Translations under genes and position numbers: made by a program | NCBI GenBank assembly: GCA_963920705.1 | Contig: OY987227.1 | Location: 3,822,143 to 3,886,142, forward strand | DNA length: 64,000 nucleotides | DNA from: Odiellus spinosus | Lineage: Eukaryota > Arthropoda > Arachnida > Opiliones > Phalangiidae | Direction: 5' to 3' | Notes under the pieces: generated by a model | Seen by the model: only the letters and a program-made list of their open reading frames with translations | Database searches by the model: none | Told to the model about the DNA's origin: nothing | Part shown: positions 41,088-54,972 of the stretch, one piece after another | Layout: every line of letters starts with the position of its first letter | Position numbering within the stretch: position 1 is the first letter of the stretch

Positions 41088-42396
41088 AATTATTATCATT
41101 TGATTTAATTAAATTAGTATAATTTGATTTAATTAAATTAGTATCATTTGATTTAATTAAATTAGTATCATTTGATTTAATTAAATTAGTATCATTTGAT
41201 TTAATTAAATTAGTATCATTTGATTTAATTTAATTAGTATCATTTGATTTAATTAAATTAGTATCATTTGATTTAATTAAATTATTATCATTTGATTTAA
41301 TTAAATTAGTATCATTTGATTTAATTAAATTAGTATCATTTGATTTAATTAAATTAGTATCATTTGTTTTAATTAAATTAGTATCATTTGTTTTAATTAA
41401 ATTAGTATCATTTGATTTAATTAAATTAGTATCATTTGATTTAATTAAATTAGTATCATTTGATTTAATTAAATTAGTATCATTTGATTTAATTAAATTA
41501 GTATCATTTGATTTAATTAAATTAGTATCATTTGATTTAATTAAATTAGTATCATTTGATTTAATTAAATTAGTATCATTTGATTTAATTAAATTAGTAT
41601 CATTTGATTTAATTAAATTAGTATCATTTGATTTAATTAAATTAGTATCATTTGATTAAATTAAATTAGTATCATTTGATTTAATTAAATTAGCATCATT
41701 TGATTTAATTAAATTAGTATCATTTGATTTAATTAAATTAGTATCATTTGATTTAATTAAATTAGTATCATTTGATTTAATTATTATTGTAGTATTATTT
41801 GATTAAATTAAATTATTGTAGTATCATTTGATTAAATTAAATTATTGTAGTATCATTTGATTAAATTAAATTATTGTAGTATCATTTGATTAAATTATTG
41901 TAGTATCATTTGATTAAATTATTGTAGTATCATTTGATTAAATTATTGTAGTATCATTTGATTAAATTATTGTAGTATCATTTGATTAAATTATTGTAGT
42001 ATCATTTGATTAAATTATTGTAGTATCATTTGATTAAATTATTGTAGTATCATTTGATTAAATTATTGTAGTATCATTTGATTAAATTATTGTAGTATCA
42101 TTTGATTAAATTATTGTAGTATCATTTGATTAAATTATTGTAGTATCATTTGATTAAATTATTGTAGTATCATTTGATTAAATTATTGTAGTATCATTTG
42201 ATTAAATTATTGTAGTATCATTTGATTAAATTAATGTAGTATCATTTGATTAAATTAAATTATCGTAGTATCATTTAATTAGAAAAAATTTAAATTATCG
42301 TAGTATCATTTAATTAGAAAAAAATTAAATTATCGAAGTATCATTTAATTAGAAAAAAATTAAATTATCGAAGTATCATTTAATTAGAAAAAAATT
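41088..42396 (+). repeat. Cassette 19' (type II)
   Basis: ATTATTATC entry, about 28 A units with two TTGTTTTAATT, one D (41773), three B', 15 B with ATTAATGTAG, four C (42247-42396); the first C spacer reads AAAAAATTTAAATT. Confidence 0.87.
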
Positions 42397-43486
42397 AATT
42401 AGTATCATTTGATTTAATTAAATTAGTATCATTTGATTTAATTAAATTAGTATCATTTGATTTAATTAAATTAGTATCATTTGATTTAATTAAATTAGTA
42501 TCATTTGATTTAATTAAATTAGTATCATTTGATTTAATTAAATTAGTATCATTTGATTTAATTAAATTAGTATCATTTGATTTAATTAAATTAGTATCAT
42601 TTGATTTAATTAAATTAGTATCATTTGATTTAATTAAATTAGTATCACTTGATTTAATTAAATTAGTATCATTTGATTTAATTAAATTAGTATCATTTGA
42701 TTTAATTAAATTAGTATCATTTGATTTAATTAAATTAGTATCATTTGATTTAATTAAATTAGTATCATTTGATTTAATTAAATTAGTATCATTTATTTAA
42801 TTAAATTAGTATCATTTGATTTAATTAAATTAGTATCATTTGATTTAATTAAATTAGTATCATTTGATTTAATTAAATTAGTATCATTTGATTTAATTAA
42901 ATTAGTATCATTTGATTTAATTAAATTAGTATCATTTGATTTAATTAAATTAGTATCATTTGATTTAATTAAATTAGTATCATTTGATTTAATTAAATTA
43001 GTATCATTTGATTTAATTAAATTAGTATCATTTGATTTAATTAAATTAGTATCATTTGATTTAATTAAATTAGTATCATTTGATTTAATTAAATTAGTAT
43101 CATTTGATTTAATTAAATTAGTATCATTTGATGTAATTAAATTAGTATCATTTGATTTAATTAAATTAGTATCATTTGATTAAATTAAATTAGTATCATT
43201 TGATTTAATTAAATTAGCATCATTTGATTTAATTAAATTAGTATCATTTGATTTAATTAAATTTGTATCATTTGATTTAATTAAATTAGTATCATTTGAT
43301 TTAATTATTATTGTAGTATCATTTGATTAAATTATTGTAGTATCATTTGATTAAATTATTGTAGTATCATTTGATTAAATTAAATTATCGTAGTATCATT
43401 TAATTAGAAAAAAATTAAATTATCGTAGTATCATTTAATTAGAAAAAAATTAAATTATCGAAGTATCATTTAATTAGAAAAAAATT
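42397..43486 (+). repeat. Cassette 20' (type IV)
   Basis: About 37 A units with one CACTTG (two in copy 1), TTTATTTAATT and the GATGTAATT to TTTGTATC ending; one D ending ATCATT (43297), two B, three C (43372-43486). Confidence 0.87.
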
Positions 43487-44394
43487 AATTAGTATCATTT
43501 GATTTAATTAAATTAGTATCATTTGATTTAATTAAATTAGTATCATTTGATTTAATTAAATTAGTATCATTTGATTTAATTAAATTAGTATCATTTGATT
43601 TAATTAAATTAGTATCATTTGATTTAATTAAATTAGTATCATTTGATTTAATTAAATTAGTATCATTTGATTTAATTAAATTAGTATCATTTGATTTAAT
43701 TAAATTAGTATCATTTGATTTAATTAAATTAGTATCATTTGATTTAATTAAATTAGTATCATTTGATTTAATTAAATTAGTATCATTTGATTTAATTAAA
43801 TTAGTATCATTTGATTTAATTAAATTAGTATCATTTGATTTAATTAAATTAGTATCATTTATTTAATTAAATTAGTATCATTTGATTTAATTAAATTAGT
43901 ATCATTTGATTTAATTAAATTAGTATCATTTGATTTAATTAAATTAGTATCATTTGATTTAATTAAATTAGTATCATTTGATTTAATTAAATTAGTATCA
44001 TTTGATTTAATTAAATTAGTATCATTTGATTTAATTAAATTAGTATCATTTGATTTAATTAAATTAGTATCATTTGTTTAAATTAAATTAGTATCATTTG
44101 ATTTAATTAAATTAGCATCATTTGATTTAATTAAATTAGTATCATTTGATTTAATTAAATTTGTATCATTTGATTTAATTAAATTAGTATCATTTGATTT
44201 AATTATTATTGTAGTATCATTTGATTAAATTATTGTAGTATCATTTGATTAAATTAAATTATCGTAGTATCATTTAATTAGAAAAAAATTAAATTATCGT
44301 AGTATCATTTAATTAGAAAAAAATTAAATTATCGAAGTATCATTTAATTAGAAAAAAATTAAATTATCGAAGTATCATTTAATTAGAAAAGAAT
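43487..44394 (+). repeat. Cassette 21' (type IV)
   Basis: About 29 A units with TTTATTTAATT, TTTGTTTAAATT (44075), GCATC and TTTGTATC; one D ending ATCATT (44195), one B, four C (44246-44394) with GAAAAGAATT. Confidence 0.88.
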
Positions 44395-45548
44395 TAATTA
44401 GTATCATTTGATTTAATTAAATTAGTATCATTTGATTTAATTAAATTAGTATCATTTGATTTAATTAAATTAGTATCATTTGATTTAATTAAATTAGTAT
44501 CATTTGATTTAATTAAATTAGTATCATTTGATTTAATTAAATTAGTATCATTTGATTTAATTAAATTAGTATCATTTGATTTAATTAAATTAGTATCATT
44601 TGATTTAATTAAATTAGTATCATTTGATTTAATTAAATTAGTATCATTTGATTTAATTAAATTAGTATCATTTGATTTAATTAAATTAGTATCATTTGAT
44701 TTAATTAAATTAGTATCATTTGATTTAATTAAATTAGTATCATTTGATTTAATTAAATTAGTATCATTTGATTTAATTAAATTAGTATCATTTGATTTAA
44801 TTAAATTAGTATCATTTGATTTAATTAAATTAGTATCATTTGATTTAATTAAATTAGTATCATTTGATTTAATTAAATTAGTATCATTTGATTTAATTAA
44901 ATTAGTATCATTTGATTTAATTAAATTAGTATCATTTGATTTAATTAAATTAGTATCATTTGATTTAATTAAATTAGTATCATTTGATTTAATTAAATTA
45001 GTATCATTTGATTTAATTAAATTAGTATCATTTGATTTAATTAAATTAGTATCATTTGATTTAATTAAATTAGTATCATTTGATTTAATTAAATTAGTAT
45101 CATTTGATTTAATTAAATTAGTATCATTTGATTTAATTAAATTAGTATCATTTGATTTAATTAAATTAGTATCATTTGATTTAATTAAATTAGTATCATT
45201 TGATTTAATTAAATTAGTATCATTTGATTTAATTAAATTAGTATCATTTGATTTAATTAAATTAGTATCATTTGATTTAATTAAATTAGTATCATTTGAT
45301 TTAATTAAATTAGTATCATTTGATTTAATTAAATTAGTATCATTTGATTTAATTATTATTGTAGTATTATATGAATTAATTATTATTGTAGTATTATTTG
45401 ATTAAATTAAATTATCGTAGTATCATTTAATTAGAAAAAAATTAAATTATCGTAGTATCATTTAATTAGAAAAAAATTAAATTATCGAAGTATCATTTAA
45501 TTAGAAAAAAATTAAATTATCGAAGTATCATTTAATTAGAAAAAAATT
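44395..45548 (+). repeat. Cassette 22' (type III)
   Basis: About 39 near-perfect A units, two D with TATATGAATT (45345-45398), no B, four C (45399-45548). It occupies the place of cassette 22 in copy 1 but ends differently, so the 22.6 kb homology is lost within this array. Confidence 0.87.
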
Positions 45549-46566
45549 AATTAGTATCATTTGATTTAATTAAATTAGTATCATTTGATTTAATTAAATT
45601 AGTATCATTTGATTTAATTAAATTAGTATCATTTGATTTAATTAAATTAGTATCATTTGATTTAATTAAATTAGTATCATTTGATTTAATTAAATTAGTA
45701 TCATTTGATTTAATTAAATTAGTATCATTTGATTTAATTAAATTAGTATCATTTGATTTAATTAAATTAGTATCACTTGATTTAATTAAATTAGTATCAT
45801 TTGATTTAATTAAATTAGTATCATTTGATTTAATTAAATTAGTATCATTTGATTTAATTAAATTAGTATCATTTGATTTAATTAAATTAGTATCATTTGA
45901 TTTAATTAAATTAGTATCATTTATTTAATTAAATTAGTATCATTTGATTTAATTAAATTAGTATCATTTGATTTAATTAAATTTGTATCATTTGATTTAA
46001 TTAAATTAGTATCATTTGATTTAATTAAATTAGTATCATTTGATTTAATTAAATTAGTATCATTTGATTTAATTAAATTAGTATCATTTGATTTAATTAA
46101 ATTAGTATCATTTGATTTAATTAAATTAGTATCATTTGATTTAATTAAATTAGTATCATTTGATTTAATTAAATTAGTATCATTTGATTTAATTAAATTA
46201 GTATCATTTGATTTAATTAAATTAGTATCATTTGATGTAATTAAATTAGTATCATTTGATTTAATTAAATTAGTATCATTTGATTAAATTAAATTAGTAT
46301 CATTTGATTTAATTAAATTAGCATCATTTGATTTAATTAAATTAGTATCATTTGATTTAATTAAATTTGTATCATTTGATTTAATTAAATTAGTATCATT
46401 TGATTTAATTATTATTGTAGTATCATTTGATTAAATTATTGTAGTATCATTTGATTAAATTAAATTATCGTAGTATCATTTAATTAGAAAAAAATTAAAT
46501 TATCGTAGTATCATTTAATTAGAAAAAAATTAAATTATCGAAGTATCATTTAATTAGAAAAAAATT
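45549..46566 (+). repeat. Cassette 24 (type IV)
   Basis: About 35 A units with CACTTG, TTTATTTAATT, an early TTTGTATC, then GATGTAATT, GATTAAATT, GCATC, TTTGTATC; one D ending ATCATT (46401), one B, three C (46452-46566). Near copy of cassettes 20 and 20'. Confidence 0.87.
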
Positions 46567-47714
46567 AATTAGTATCATTTGATTTAATTAAATTAGTATC
46601 ATTTGATTTAATTAAATTAGTATCATTTGATTTAATTAAATTAGTATCATTTGATTTAATTAAATTAGTATCATTTGATTTAATTAAATTAGTATCATTT
46701 GATTTAATTAAATTAGTATCATTTGATTTAATTAAATTAGTATCATTTGATTTAATTAAATTAGTATCATTTGATTTAATTAAATTAGTATCATTTGATT
46801 TAATTAAATTAGTATCATTTGATTTAATTAAATTAGTATCATTTGATTTAATTAAATTAGTATCATTTGATTTAATTAAATTAGTATCATTTGATTTAAT
46901 TAAATTAGTATCATTTGATTTAATTAAATTAGTATCATTTGATTTAATTAAATTAGTATCATTTGATTTAATTAAATTAGTATCATTTGATTTAATTAAA
47001 TTAGTATCATTTATTTAATTAAATTAGTATCATTTGATTTAATTAAATTAGTATCATTTGATTTAATTAAATTAGTATCATTTGATTTAATTAAATTAGT
47101 ATCATTTGATTTAATTAAATTAGTATCATTTGATTTAATTAAATTAGTATCATTTGATTTAATTAAATTAGTATCATTTGATTTAATTAAATTAGTATCA
47201 TTTGATTTAATTAAATTAGTATCATTTGATTTAATTAAATTCGTATCATTTGATTTAATTAAATTAGTATCATTTGATTTAATTAAATTAGTATCATTTG
47301 ATTTAATTAAATTAGTATCATTTGATTTAATTAAATTAGTATCATTTGATGTAATTAAATTAGTATCATTTGATTTAATTAAATTAGTATCATTTGATTA
47401 AATTAAATTAGTATCATTTGATTTAATTAAATTAGCATCATTTGATTTAATTAAATTAGTATCATTTGATTTAATTAAATTTGTATCATTTGATTTAATT
47501 AAATTAGTATCATTTGATTTAATTATTATTGTAGTATCATTTGATTAAATTATTGTAGTATCATTGATTAAATTAAATTATCGTAGTATCATTTAATTAG
47601 AAAAAAATTAAATTATCGTAGTATCATTTAATTAGAAAAAAATTAAATTATCGAAGTATCATTTAATTAGAAAAAAATTAAATTATCGAAGTATCATTTA
47701 ATTAGAAAAGAATT
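46567..47714 (+). repeat. Cassette 25 (type IV)
   Basis: About 39 A units with TTTATTTAATT, a TTCGTATC unit near 47241 (rare CpG in A) and the standard ending; one D ending ATCATT (47515), one B with a one-base deletion (TATCATTGATT), four C (47565-47714) with GAAAAGAATT. Confidence 0.87.
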
Positions 47715-49104
47715 AATTAGTATCATTTGATTTAATTAAATTAGTATCATTTGATTTAATTAAATTAGTATCATTTGATTTAATTAAATTAGTATCATTT
47801 GATTTAATTAAATTAGTATCATTTGATTTAATTAAATTAGTATCATTTGATTTAATTAAATTAGTATCATTTGATTTAATTAAATTAGTATCATTTGATT
47901 TAATTAAATTAGTATCATTTGATTTAATTAAATTAGTATCATTTGATTTAATTAAATTAGTATCATTTGATTTAATTAAATTAGTATCATTTGATTTAAT
48001 TAAATTAGTATCATTTGATTTAATTAAATTAGTATCATTTGATTTAATTAAATTAGTATCATTTGATTTAATTAAATTAGTATCATTTGATTTAATTAAA
48101 TTAGTATCATTTGATTTAATTAAATTAGTATCATTTGATTTAATTAAATTAGTATCATTTGATTTAATTAAATTAGTATCATTTGATTTAATTAAATTAG
48201 TATCATTTGATTTAATTAAATTAGTATCATTTGATTTAATTAAATTAGTATCATTTGATTTAATTAAATTAGTATCATTTGATTTAATTAAATTAGTATC
48301 ATTTGATTTAATTAAATTAGTATCATTTGATTTAATTAAATTAGTATCATTTGATTTAATTAAATTAGTATCATTTGATTTAATTAAATTAGTATCATTT
48401 GATTTAATTAAATTAGTATCATTTGATTTAATTAAATTAGTATCATTTGATTTAATTAAATTAGTATCATTTGATTTAATTAAATTAGTATCATTTGATT
48501 TAATTAAATTAGTATCATTTGATTTAATTAAATTAGTATCATTTGATTTAATTAAATTAGTATCATTTGATTTAATTAAATTAGTATCATTTGATTTAAT
48601 TAAATTAGTATCATTTGATTTAATTAAATTAGTATCATTTGATTTAATTAAATTAGTATCATTTGATTTAATTAAATTAGTATCATTTGATTTAATTAAA
48701 TTAGTATCATTTGATTTAATTAAATTAGTATCATTTGATTTAATTAAATTAGTATCATTTGATTTAATTAAATTAGTATCATTTGATTTAATTAAATTAG
48801 TATCATTTGATTTAATTAAATTAGTATCATTTGATTTAATTAAATTAGTATCATTTGATTTAATTAAATTTGTATCATTTGATTTAATTAAATTAGTATC
48901 ATTTGATTTAATTATTATTGTAGTATCATTTGATTAAATTATTGTAGTATCATTTGACTAAATTAAATTATCGTAGTATCATTTAATTAGAAAAAAATTA
49001 AATTATCGTAGTATCATTTAATTAGAAAAAAATTAAATTATCGAAGTATCATTTAATTAGAAAAAAATTAAATTATCGAAGTATCATTTAATTAGAAAAG
49101 AATT
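47715..49104 (+). repeat. Cassette 26 (type IV)
   Basis: About 49 A units, almost invariant except TTTGTATC near the end; one D ending ATCATT (48904), one B, four C entered through TGACTAAATT (48955-49104) with GAAAAGAATT. Confidence 0.87.
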
Positions 49105-49512
49105 AATTAGTATCATTTGATTTAATTAAATTAGTATCATTTGATTTAATTAAATTAGTATCATTTGATTTAATTAAATTAGTATCATTTGATTTAATTA
49201 AATTAGTATCATTTGATTTAATTAAATTAGTATCATTTGATTTAATTAAATTAGTATCATTTGATTTAATTAAATTAGTATCATTTGATTTAATTAAATT
49301 AGTATCATTTGATTTAATTATTATTGTAGTATTATATGAATTAATTATTATTGTAGTATTATTTGATTAAATTAAATTATCGTAGAATCATTTAATTAGA
49401 AAATAATTAAATTATCGTAGTATCATTTAATTAGAAAAAAATTAAATTATCGAAGTATCATTTAATTAGAAAAAAATTAAATTATCGAAGTATCATTTAA
49501 TTAGAAAAAAAT
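49105..49512 (+). repeat. Cassette 27 (type III)
   Basis: About 8 A units, two D with TATATGAATT (49310-49363), no B, four C (49364-49512), the first with GTAGAATC and GAAAATAATT changes. Confidence 0.87.
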
Positions 49513-51359
49513 TAATTAGTATCATTTGATTTAATTAAATTAGTATCATTTGATTTAATTAAATTAGTATCATTTGATTTAATTAAATTAGTATCATTTG
49601 ATTTAATTAAATTAGTATCATTTGATTTAATTAAATTAGTATCATTTGATTTAATTAAATTAGTATCATTTGATTTAATTAAATTAGTATCATTTGATTT
49701 AATTAAATTAGTATCATTTGATTTAATTAAATTAGTATCATTTGATTTAATTAAATTAGTATCATTTGATTTAATTAAATTAGTATCATTTGATTTAATT
49801 AAATTAGTATCATTTGATTTAATTAAATTAGTATCATTTGATTTAATTAAATTAGTATCATTTGATTTAATTAAATTAGTATCATTTGATTTAATTAAAT
49901 TAGTATCATTTGATTTAATTAAATTAGTATCATTTGATTTAATTAAATTAGTATCATTTGATTTAATTAAATTAGTATCATTTGATTTAATTAAATTAGT
50001 ATCATTTGATTTAATTAAATTAGTATCATTTGATTTAATTAAATTAGTATCATTTGATTTAATTAAATTAGTATCATTTGATTTAATTAAATTAGTATCA
50101 TTTGATTTAATTAAATTAGTATCATTTGATTTAATTAAATTAGTATCATTTGATTTAATTAAATTAGTATCATTTGATTTAATTAAATTAGTATCATTTG
50201 ATTTAATTAAATTAGTATCATTTGATTTAATTAAATTAGTATCATTTGATTTAATTAAATTAGTATCATTTGATTTAATTAAATTAGTATCATTTGATTT
50301 AATTAAATTAGTATCATTTGATTTAATTAAATTAGTATCATTTGATTTAATTAAATTAGTATCATTTGATTTAATTAAATTAGTATCATTTGATTTGATT
50401 AAATTAGTATCATTTGATTTGATTAAATTAGTATCATTTGATTTAATTAAATTAGTATCATTTGATTTAATTAAATTAGTATCATTTGATTTAATTAAAT
50501 TAGTATCATTTGATTTAATTAAATTAGTATCATTTGATTTAATTAAATTAGTATCATTTGATTTAATTAAATTAGTATCATTTGATTTAATTAAATTAGT
50601 ATCATTTGATTTAATTAAATTAGTATCATTTGATTTAATTAAATTAGTATCATTTGATTTAATTAAATTAGTATCATTTGATTTAATTAAATTAGTATCA
50701 TTTGATTTAATTAAATTAGTATCATTTGATTTAATTAAATTAGTATCATTTGATTTAATTAAATTAGTATCATTTGATTTAATTAAATTAGTATCATTTG
50801 ATTTAATTAAATTAGTATCATTTGATTTAATTAAATTAGTATCATTTGATTTAATTAAATTAGTATCATTTGATTTAATTAAATTAGTATCATTTGATTA
50901 AATTAAATTAGTATCATTTGATTTAATTATTATTGTAGTATTATTTGATTTAATTATTATTGTAGTATTATTTGATTAAATTAAATTATTGTAGTATCAT
51001 TTGATTAAATTAAATTATTGTAGTATCATTTGATTAAATTATTGTAGTATCATTTGATTAAATTATTGTAGTATCATTTGATTAAATTATTGTAGTTTCA
51101 TTTGATTAAATTATTGTAGTATCATTTGATTAAATTATTGTAGTATCATTTGATTAAATTATTGTAGTATCATTTGATTAAATTAAATTATCGTAGTATC
51201 ATTTAATTAGAAAAAAATTAAATTATCGTAGTATCATTTAATTAGAAAAAAATTAAATTATCGAAGTATCATTTAATTAGAAAAAAATTAAATTATCGAA
51301 GTATCATTTAATTAGAAAAAAATTAAATTATCGAAGTATCATTTAATTAGAAAAAAATT
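49513..51359 (+). repeat. Cassette 28 (type I, long A array)
   Basis: About 58 A units, including two TGATTTGATT units near 50391-50421; two D (50919-50972), two B', six B with GTTTC, five C (51175-51359; 2 CGTAG + 3 CGAAG). Last cassette with paired D and the GTTTC marker. Confidence 0.87.
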
Positions 51360-52135
51360 AATTAGTATCATTTGATTTAATTAAATTAGTATAATTTGAT
51401 TTAATTAAATTAGTATCATTTGATTTAATTAAATTAGTATCATTTGATTTAATTAAATTAGTATAATTTGATTTAATTAAATTAGTATCATTTGATTTAA
51501 TTAAATTAGTATCATTTGATTTAATTAAATTAGTATCATTTGATTTAATTAAATTAGTATCATTTGATTTAATTAAATTAGTATCATTTGATTTAATTAA
51601 ATTAGTATCATTTGATTTAATTAAATTAGTATCATTTGATTTAATTAAATTAGTATCATTTGATTTAATTAAATTAGTATCATTTGATTTAATTAAATTA
51701 GTATCATTTGATTTAATTAAATTAGTATCATTTGATTTAATTAAATTAGTATCATTTGATTTAATTAAATTAGTATCATTTGATAAAATTAAATTAGTAT
51801 CATTTGATTTAATTAAATTAGCATCATTTGATTTAATTAAATTAGTATCATTTGATTTAATTAAATTTGTATCATTTGATTTAATTAAATTAGTATCATT
51901 TGATTTAATTTTTATTGTAGTATCATTTGATTAAATTATTGTAGTATCATTTGATTAAATTAAATTATCGTAGTATCATTTAATTAGAAAAAAATTAAAT
52001 TATCGTAGTATCATTTAATTAGAAAAAAATTAAATTATCGAAGTATCATTTAATTAGAAAAAAATTAAATTATCGAAGTATCATTTAATTAGAAAAAATT
52101 AAATTATCGAAGTATCATTTAATTAGAAAAAAATT
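51360..52135 (+). repeat. Cassette 29 (type IV)
   Basis: About 22 A units with GTATAATTTG twice, GATAAAATT, GCATC and TTTGTATC; one D with TTTATTG (51901), one B, five C (51952-52135). Confidence 0.87.
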
Positions 52136-53654
52136 AATTAGTATCATTTGATTTAATTAAATTAGTATAATTTGATTTAATTAAATTAGTATCATTTGAT
52201 TTAATTAAATTAGTATCATTTGATTTAATTAAATTAGTATCATTTGATTTAATTAAATTAGTATCATTTGATTTAATTAAATTAGTATCATTTGATTTAA
52301 TTAAATTAGTATCATTTGATTTAATTAAATTAGTATCATTTGATTTAATTAAATTAGTATCATTTGATTTAATTAAATTAGTATCATTTGATTTAATTAA
52401 ATTAGTATCATTTGATTTAATTAAATTAGTATCATTTGATTTAATTAAATTAGTATCATTTGATTTAATTAAATTAGTATCATTTGATTTAATTAAATTA
52501 GTATCATTTGATTTAATTAAATTAGTATCATTTGATTTAATTAAATTAGTATCATTTGATTTAATTAAATTAGTATCATTTGATTTAATTAAATTAGTAT
52601 CATTTGATTTAATTAAATTAGTATCATTTGATTTAATTAAATTAGTATCATTTGATTTAATTAAATTAGTATCATTTGATTTAATTAAATTAGTATCATT
52701 TGATTTAATTAAATTAGTATCATTTGATTTAATTAAATTAGTATCATTTGATTTAATTAAATTAGTATCATTTGATTTAATTAAATTAGTATCATTTGAT
52801 TTAATTAAATTAGTATCATTTGATTTAATTAAATTAGTATCATTTGATTTAATTAAATTAGTATCATTTGATTTAATTAAATTAGTATCATTTGATTTAA
52901 TTAAATTAGTATCATTTGATTTAATTAAATTAGTATCATTTGATTAAATTAAATTAGTATCATTTGATTTAATTAAATTAGCATCATTTGATTTAATTAA
53001 ATTAGTATCATTTGATTTAATTAAATTAGTATCATTTGATTTAATTATTATTGTAGTATTATTTGATTAAATTAAATTATTGTAGTATCATTTGATTAAA
53101 TTAAATTATTGTAGTATCATTTGATTAAATTATTGTAGTATCATTTGATTAAATTATTGTAGTATCATTTGATTAAATTATTGTAGTATCATTTGATTAA
53201 ATTATTGTAGTATCATTTGATTAAATTATTGTAGTATCATTTGATTAAATTATTGTAGTATCATTTGATTAAATTATTGTAGTATCATTTGATTAAATTA
53301 TTGTAGTATCATTTGATTAAATTATTGTAGTATCATTTGATTAAATTATTGTAGTATCATTTGATTAAATTATTGTAGTATCATTTGATTAAATTATTGT
53401 AGTATCATTTGATTAAATTATTGTAGTATCATTTGATTAAATTATTGTAGTATCATTTGATTAAATTATTGTAGTATCATTTGATTAAATTATTGTAGTA
53501 TCATTTGATTAAATTAAATTATCGTAGTATCATTTAATTAGAAAAAAATTAAATTATCGTAGTATCATTTAATTAGAAAAAAATTAAATTATCGAAGTAT
53601 CATTTAATTAGAAAAAATTAAATTATCGAAGTATCATTTAATTAGAAAAAAATT
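52136..53654 (+). repeat. Cassette 30 (type V, long B run)
   Basis: About 37 A units (GTATAATTTG in the second, GATTAAATT and GCATC near the end), one D (53037), two B', 16 identical B (53122-53505), four C (53506-53654). Confidence 0.87.
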
Positions 53655-54972
53655 AATTAGTATCATTTGATTTAATTAAATTAGTATAATTTGATTTAAT
53701 TAAATTAGTATCATTTGATTTAATTAAATTAGTATCATTTGATTTAATTAAATTAGTATCATTTGGTTTAATTAAATTAGTATCATTTGATTTAATTAAA
53801 TTAGTATCATTTGATTTAATTAAATTAGTATCATTTGATTTAATTAAATTAGTATCATTTGATTTAATTAAATTAGTATCATTTGATTTAATTAAATTAG
53901 TATCATTTGATTTAATTAAATTAGTATCATTTGATTTAATTAAATTAGTATCATTTGATTTAATTAAATTAGTATCATTTGATTTAATTAAATTAGTATC
54001 ATTTGATTTAATTAAATTAGTATCATTTGATTTAATTAAATTAGTATCATTTGATTTAATTAAATTAGTATCATTTGATTTAATTAAATTAGTATCATTT
54101 GATTTAATTAAATTAGTATCATTTGATTTAATTAAATTAGTATCATTTGATTTAATTAAATTAGTATCATTTGATTTAATTAAATTAGTATCATTTGATT
54201 TAATTAAATTAGTATCATTTGATTTAATTAAATTAGTATCATTTGATTTAATTAAATTAGTATCATTTGATTTAATTAAATTAGTATCATTTGATTTAAT
54301 TAAATTAGTATCATTTGATTTAATTAAATTAGTATCATTTGATTTAATTAAATTAGTATCATTTGATTTAATTAAATTAGTATCATTTGATTTAATTAAA
54401 TTAGTATCATTTGATTTAATTAAATTAGTATCATTTGATTTAATTAAATTAGTATCATTTGATTTAATTAAATTAGTATCATTTGATTTAATTAAATTAG
54501 TATCATTTGATTTAATTAAATTAGTATCATTTGATTTAATTAAATTAGTATCATTTGATTTAATTAAATTAGTATCATTTGATTTATTTAAATTAGTATC
54601 ATTTGATTTAATTAAATTAGTATCATTTGATTTAATTAAATTAGTATCATTTTATTTAATTAAATTAGTATCATTTGATTTAATTAAATTAGTATCATTT
54701 GATTAAATTAAATTAGTATCATTTGATTTAATTAAATTAGCATCATTTGATTTAATTAAATTAGTATCATTTGATTTAATTATTATTGTAGTATCATTTG
54801 ATTAAATTATTGTAGTATCATTTGATTAAATTAAATTATCGTAGTATCATTTAATTAGAAAAAAATTAAATTATCGTAGTATCATTTAATTAGAAAAAAA
54901 TTAAATTATCGAAGTATCATTTAATTAGAAAAAAATTAAATTATCGAAGTATCATTTAATTAGAAAAAAATT
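53655..54972 (+). repeat. Cassette 31 (type IV)
   Basis: About 46 A units (GTATAATTTG, TTTGGTTTAATT, TTTATTTAAATT, CATTTTATTT, GATTAAATT, GCATC), one D ending ATCATT (54772), one B, four C (54823-54972). Confidence 0.87.

Larger units (their letters stand above)
24991..44394 (+). repeat. Segmental duplication of about 19.4 kb, copy 2
   Basis: Counterpart of 2384-21808. It starts abruptly at 24990/24991, where the first C unit of cassette 23 runs straight from its A tract into an A array (TAGAAAAAAA then TTTGATTTAATT). It tracks copy 1 up to the GAAAAGAATT end of cassette 21', then diverges inside the next A array: copy 1 continues to a 67-unit array with D-D-B'-B-C, copy 2 to about 39 units with D-D-C. 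Private substitutions include TAAAATAAATT near 27896, absent from copy 1. Confidence 0.92.

Noticed and set aside
24991-44394. Second copy as an assembly duplication
   Set aside because: Private substitutions (27896, 29720, 36910) and many copy-number differences separate it from the first copy, so it is unlikely to be the same molecule twice. This cannot be fully excluded without reads.
50395-50901. 168-residue open frame of LVSFDLIK repeats
   Set aside because: The start is a TTG in a TGATTTGATT variant and the stop is a GATTAAATT variant. The frame is pure A array with no independent coding signal.
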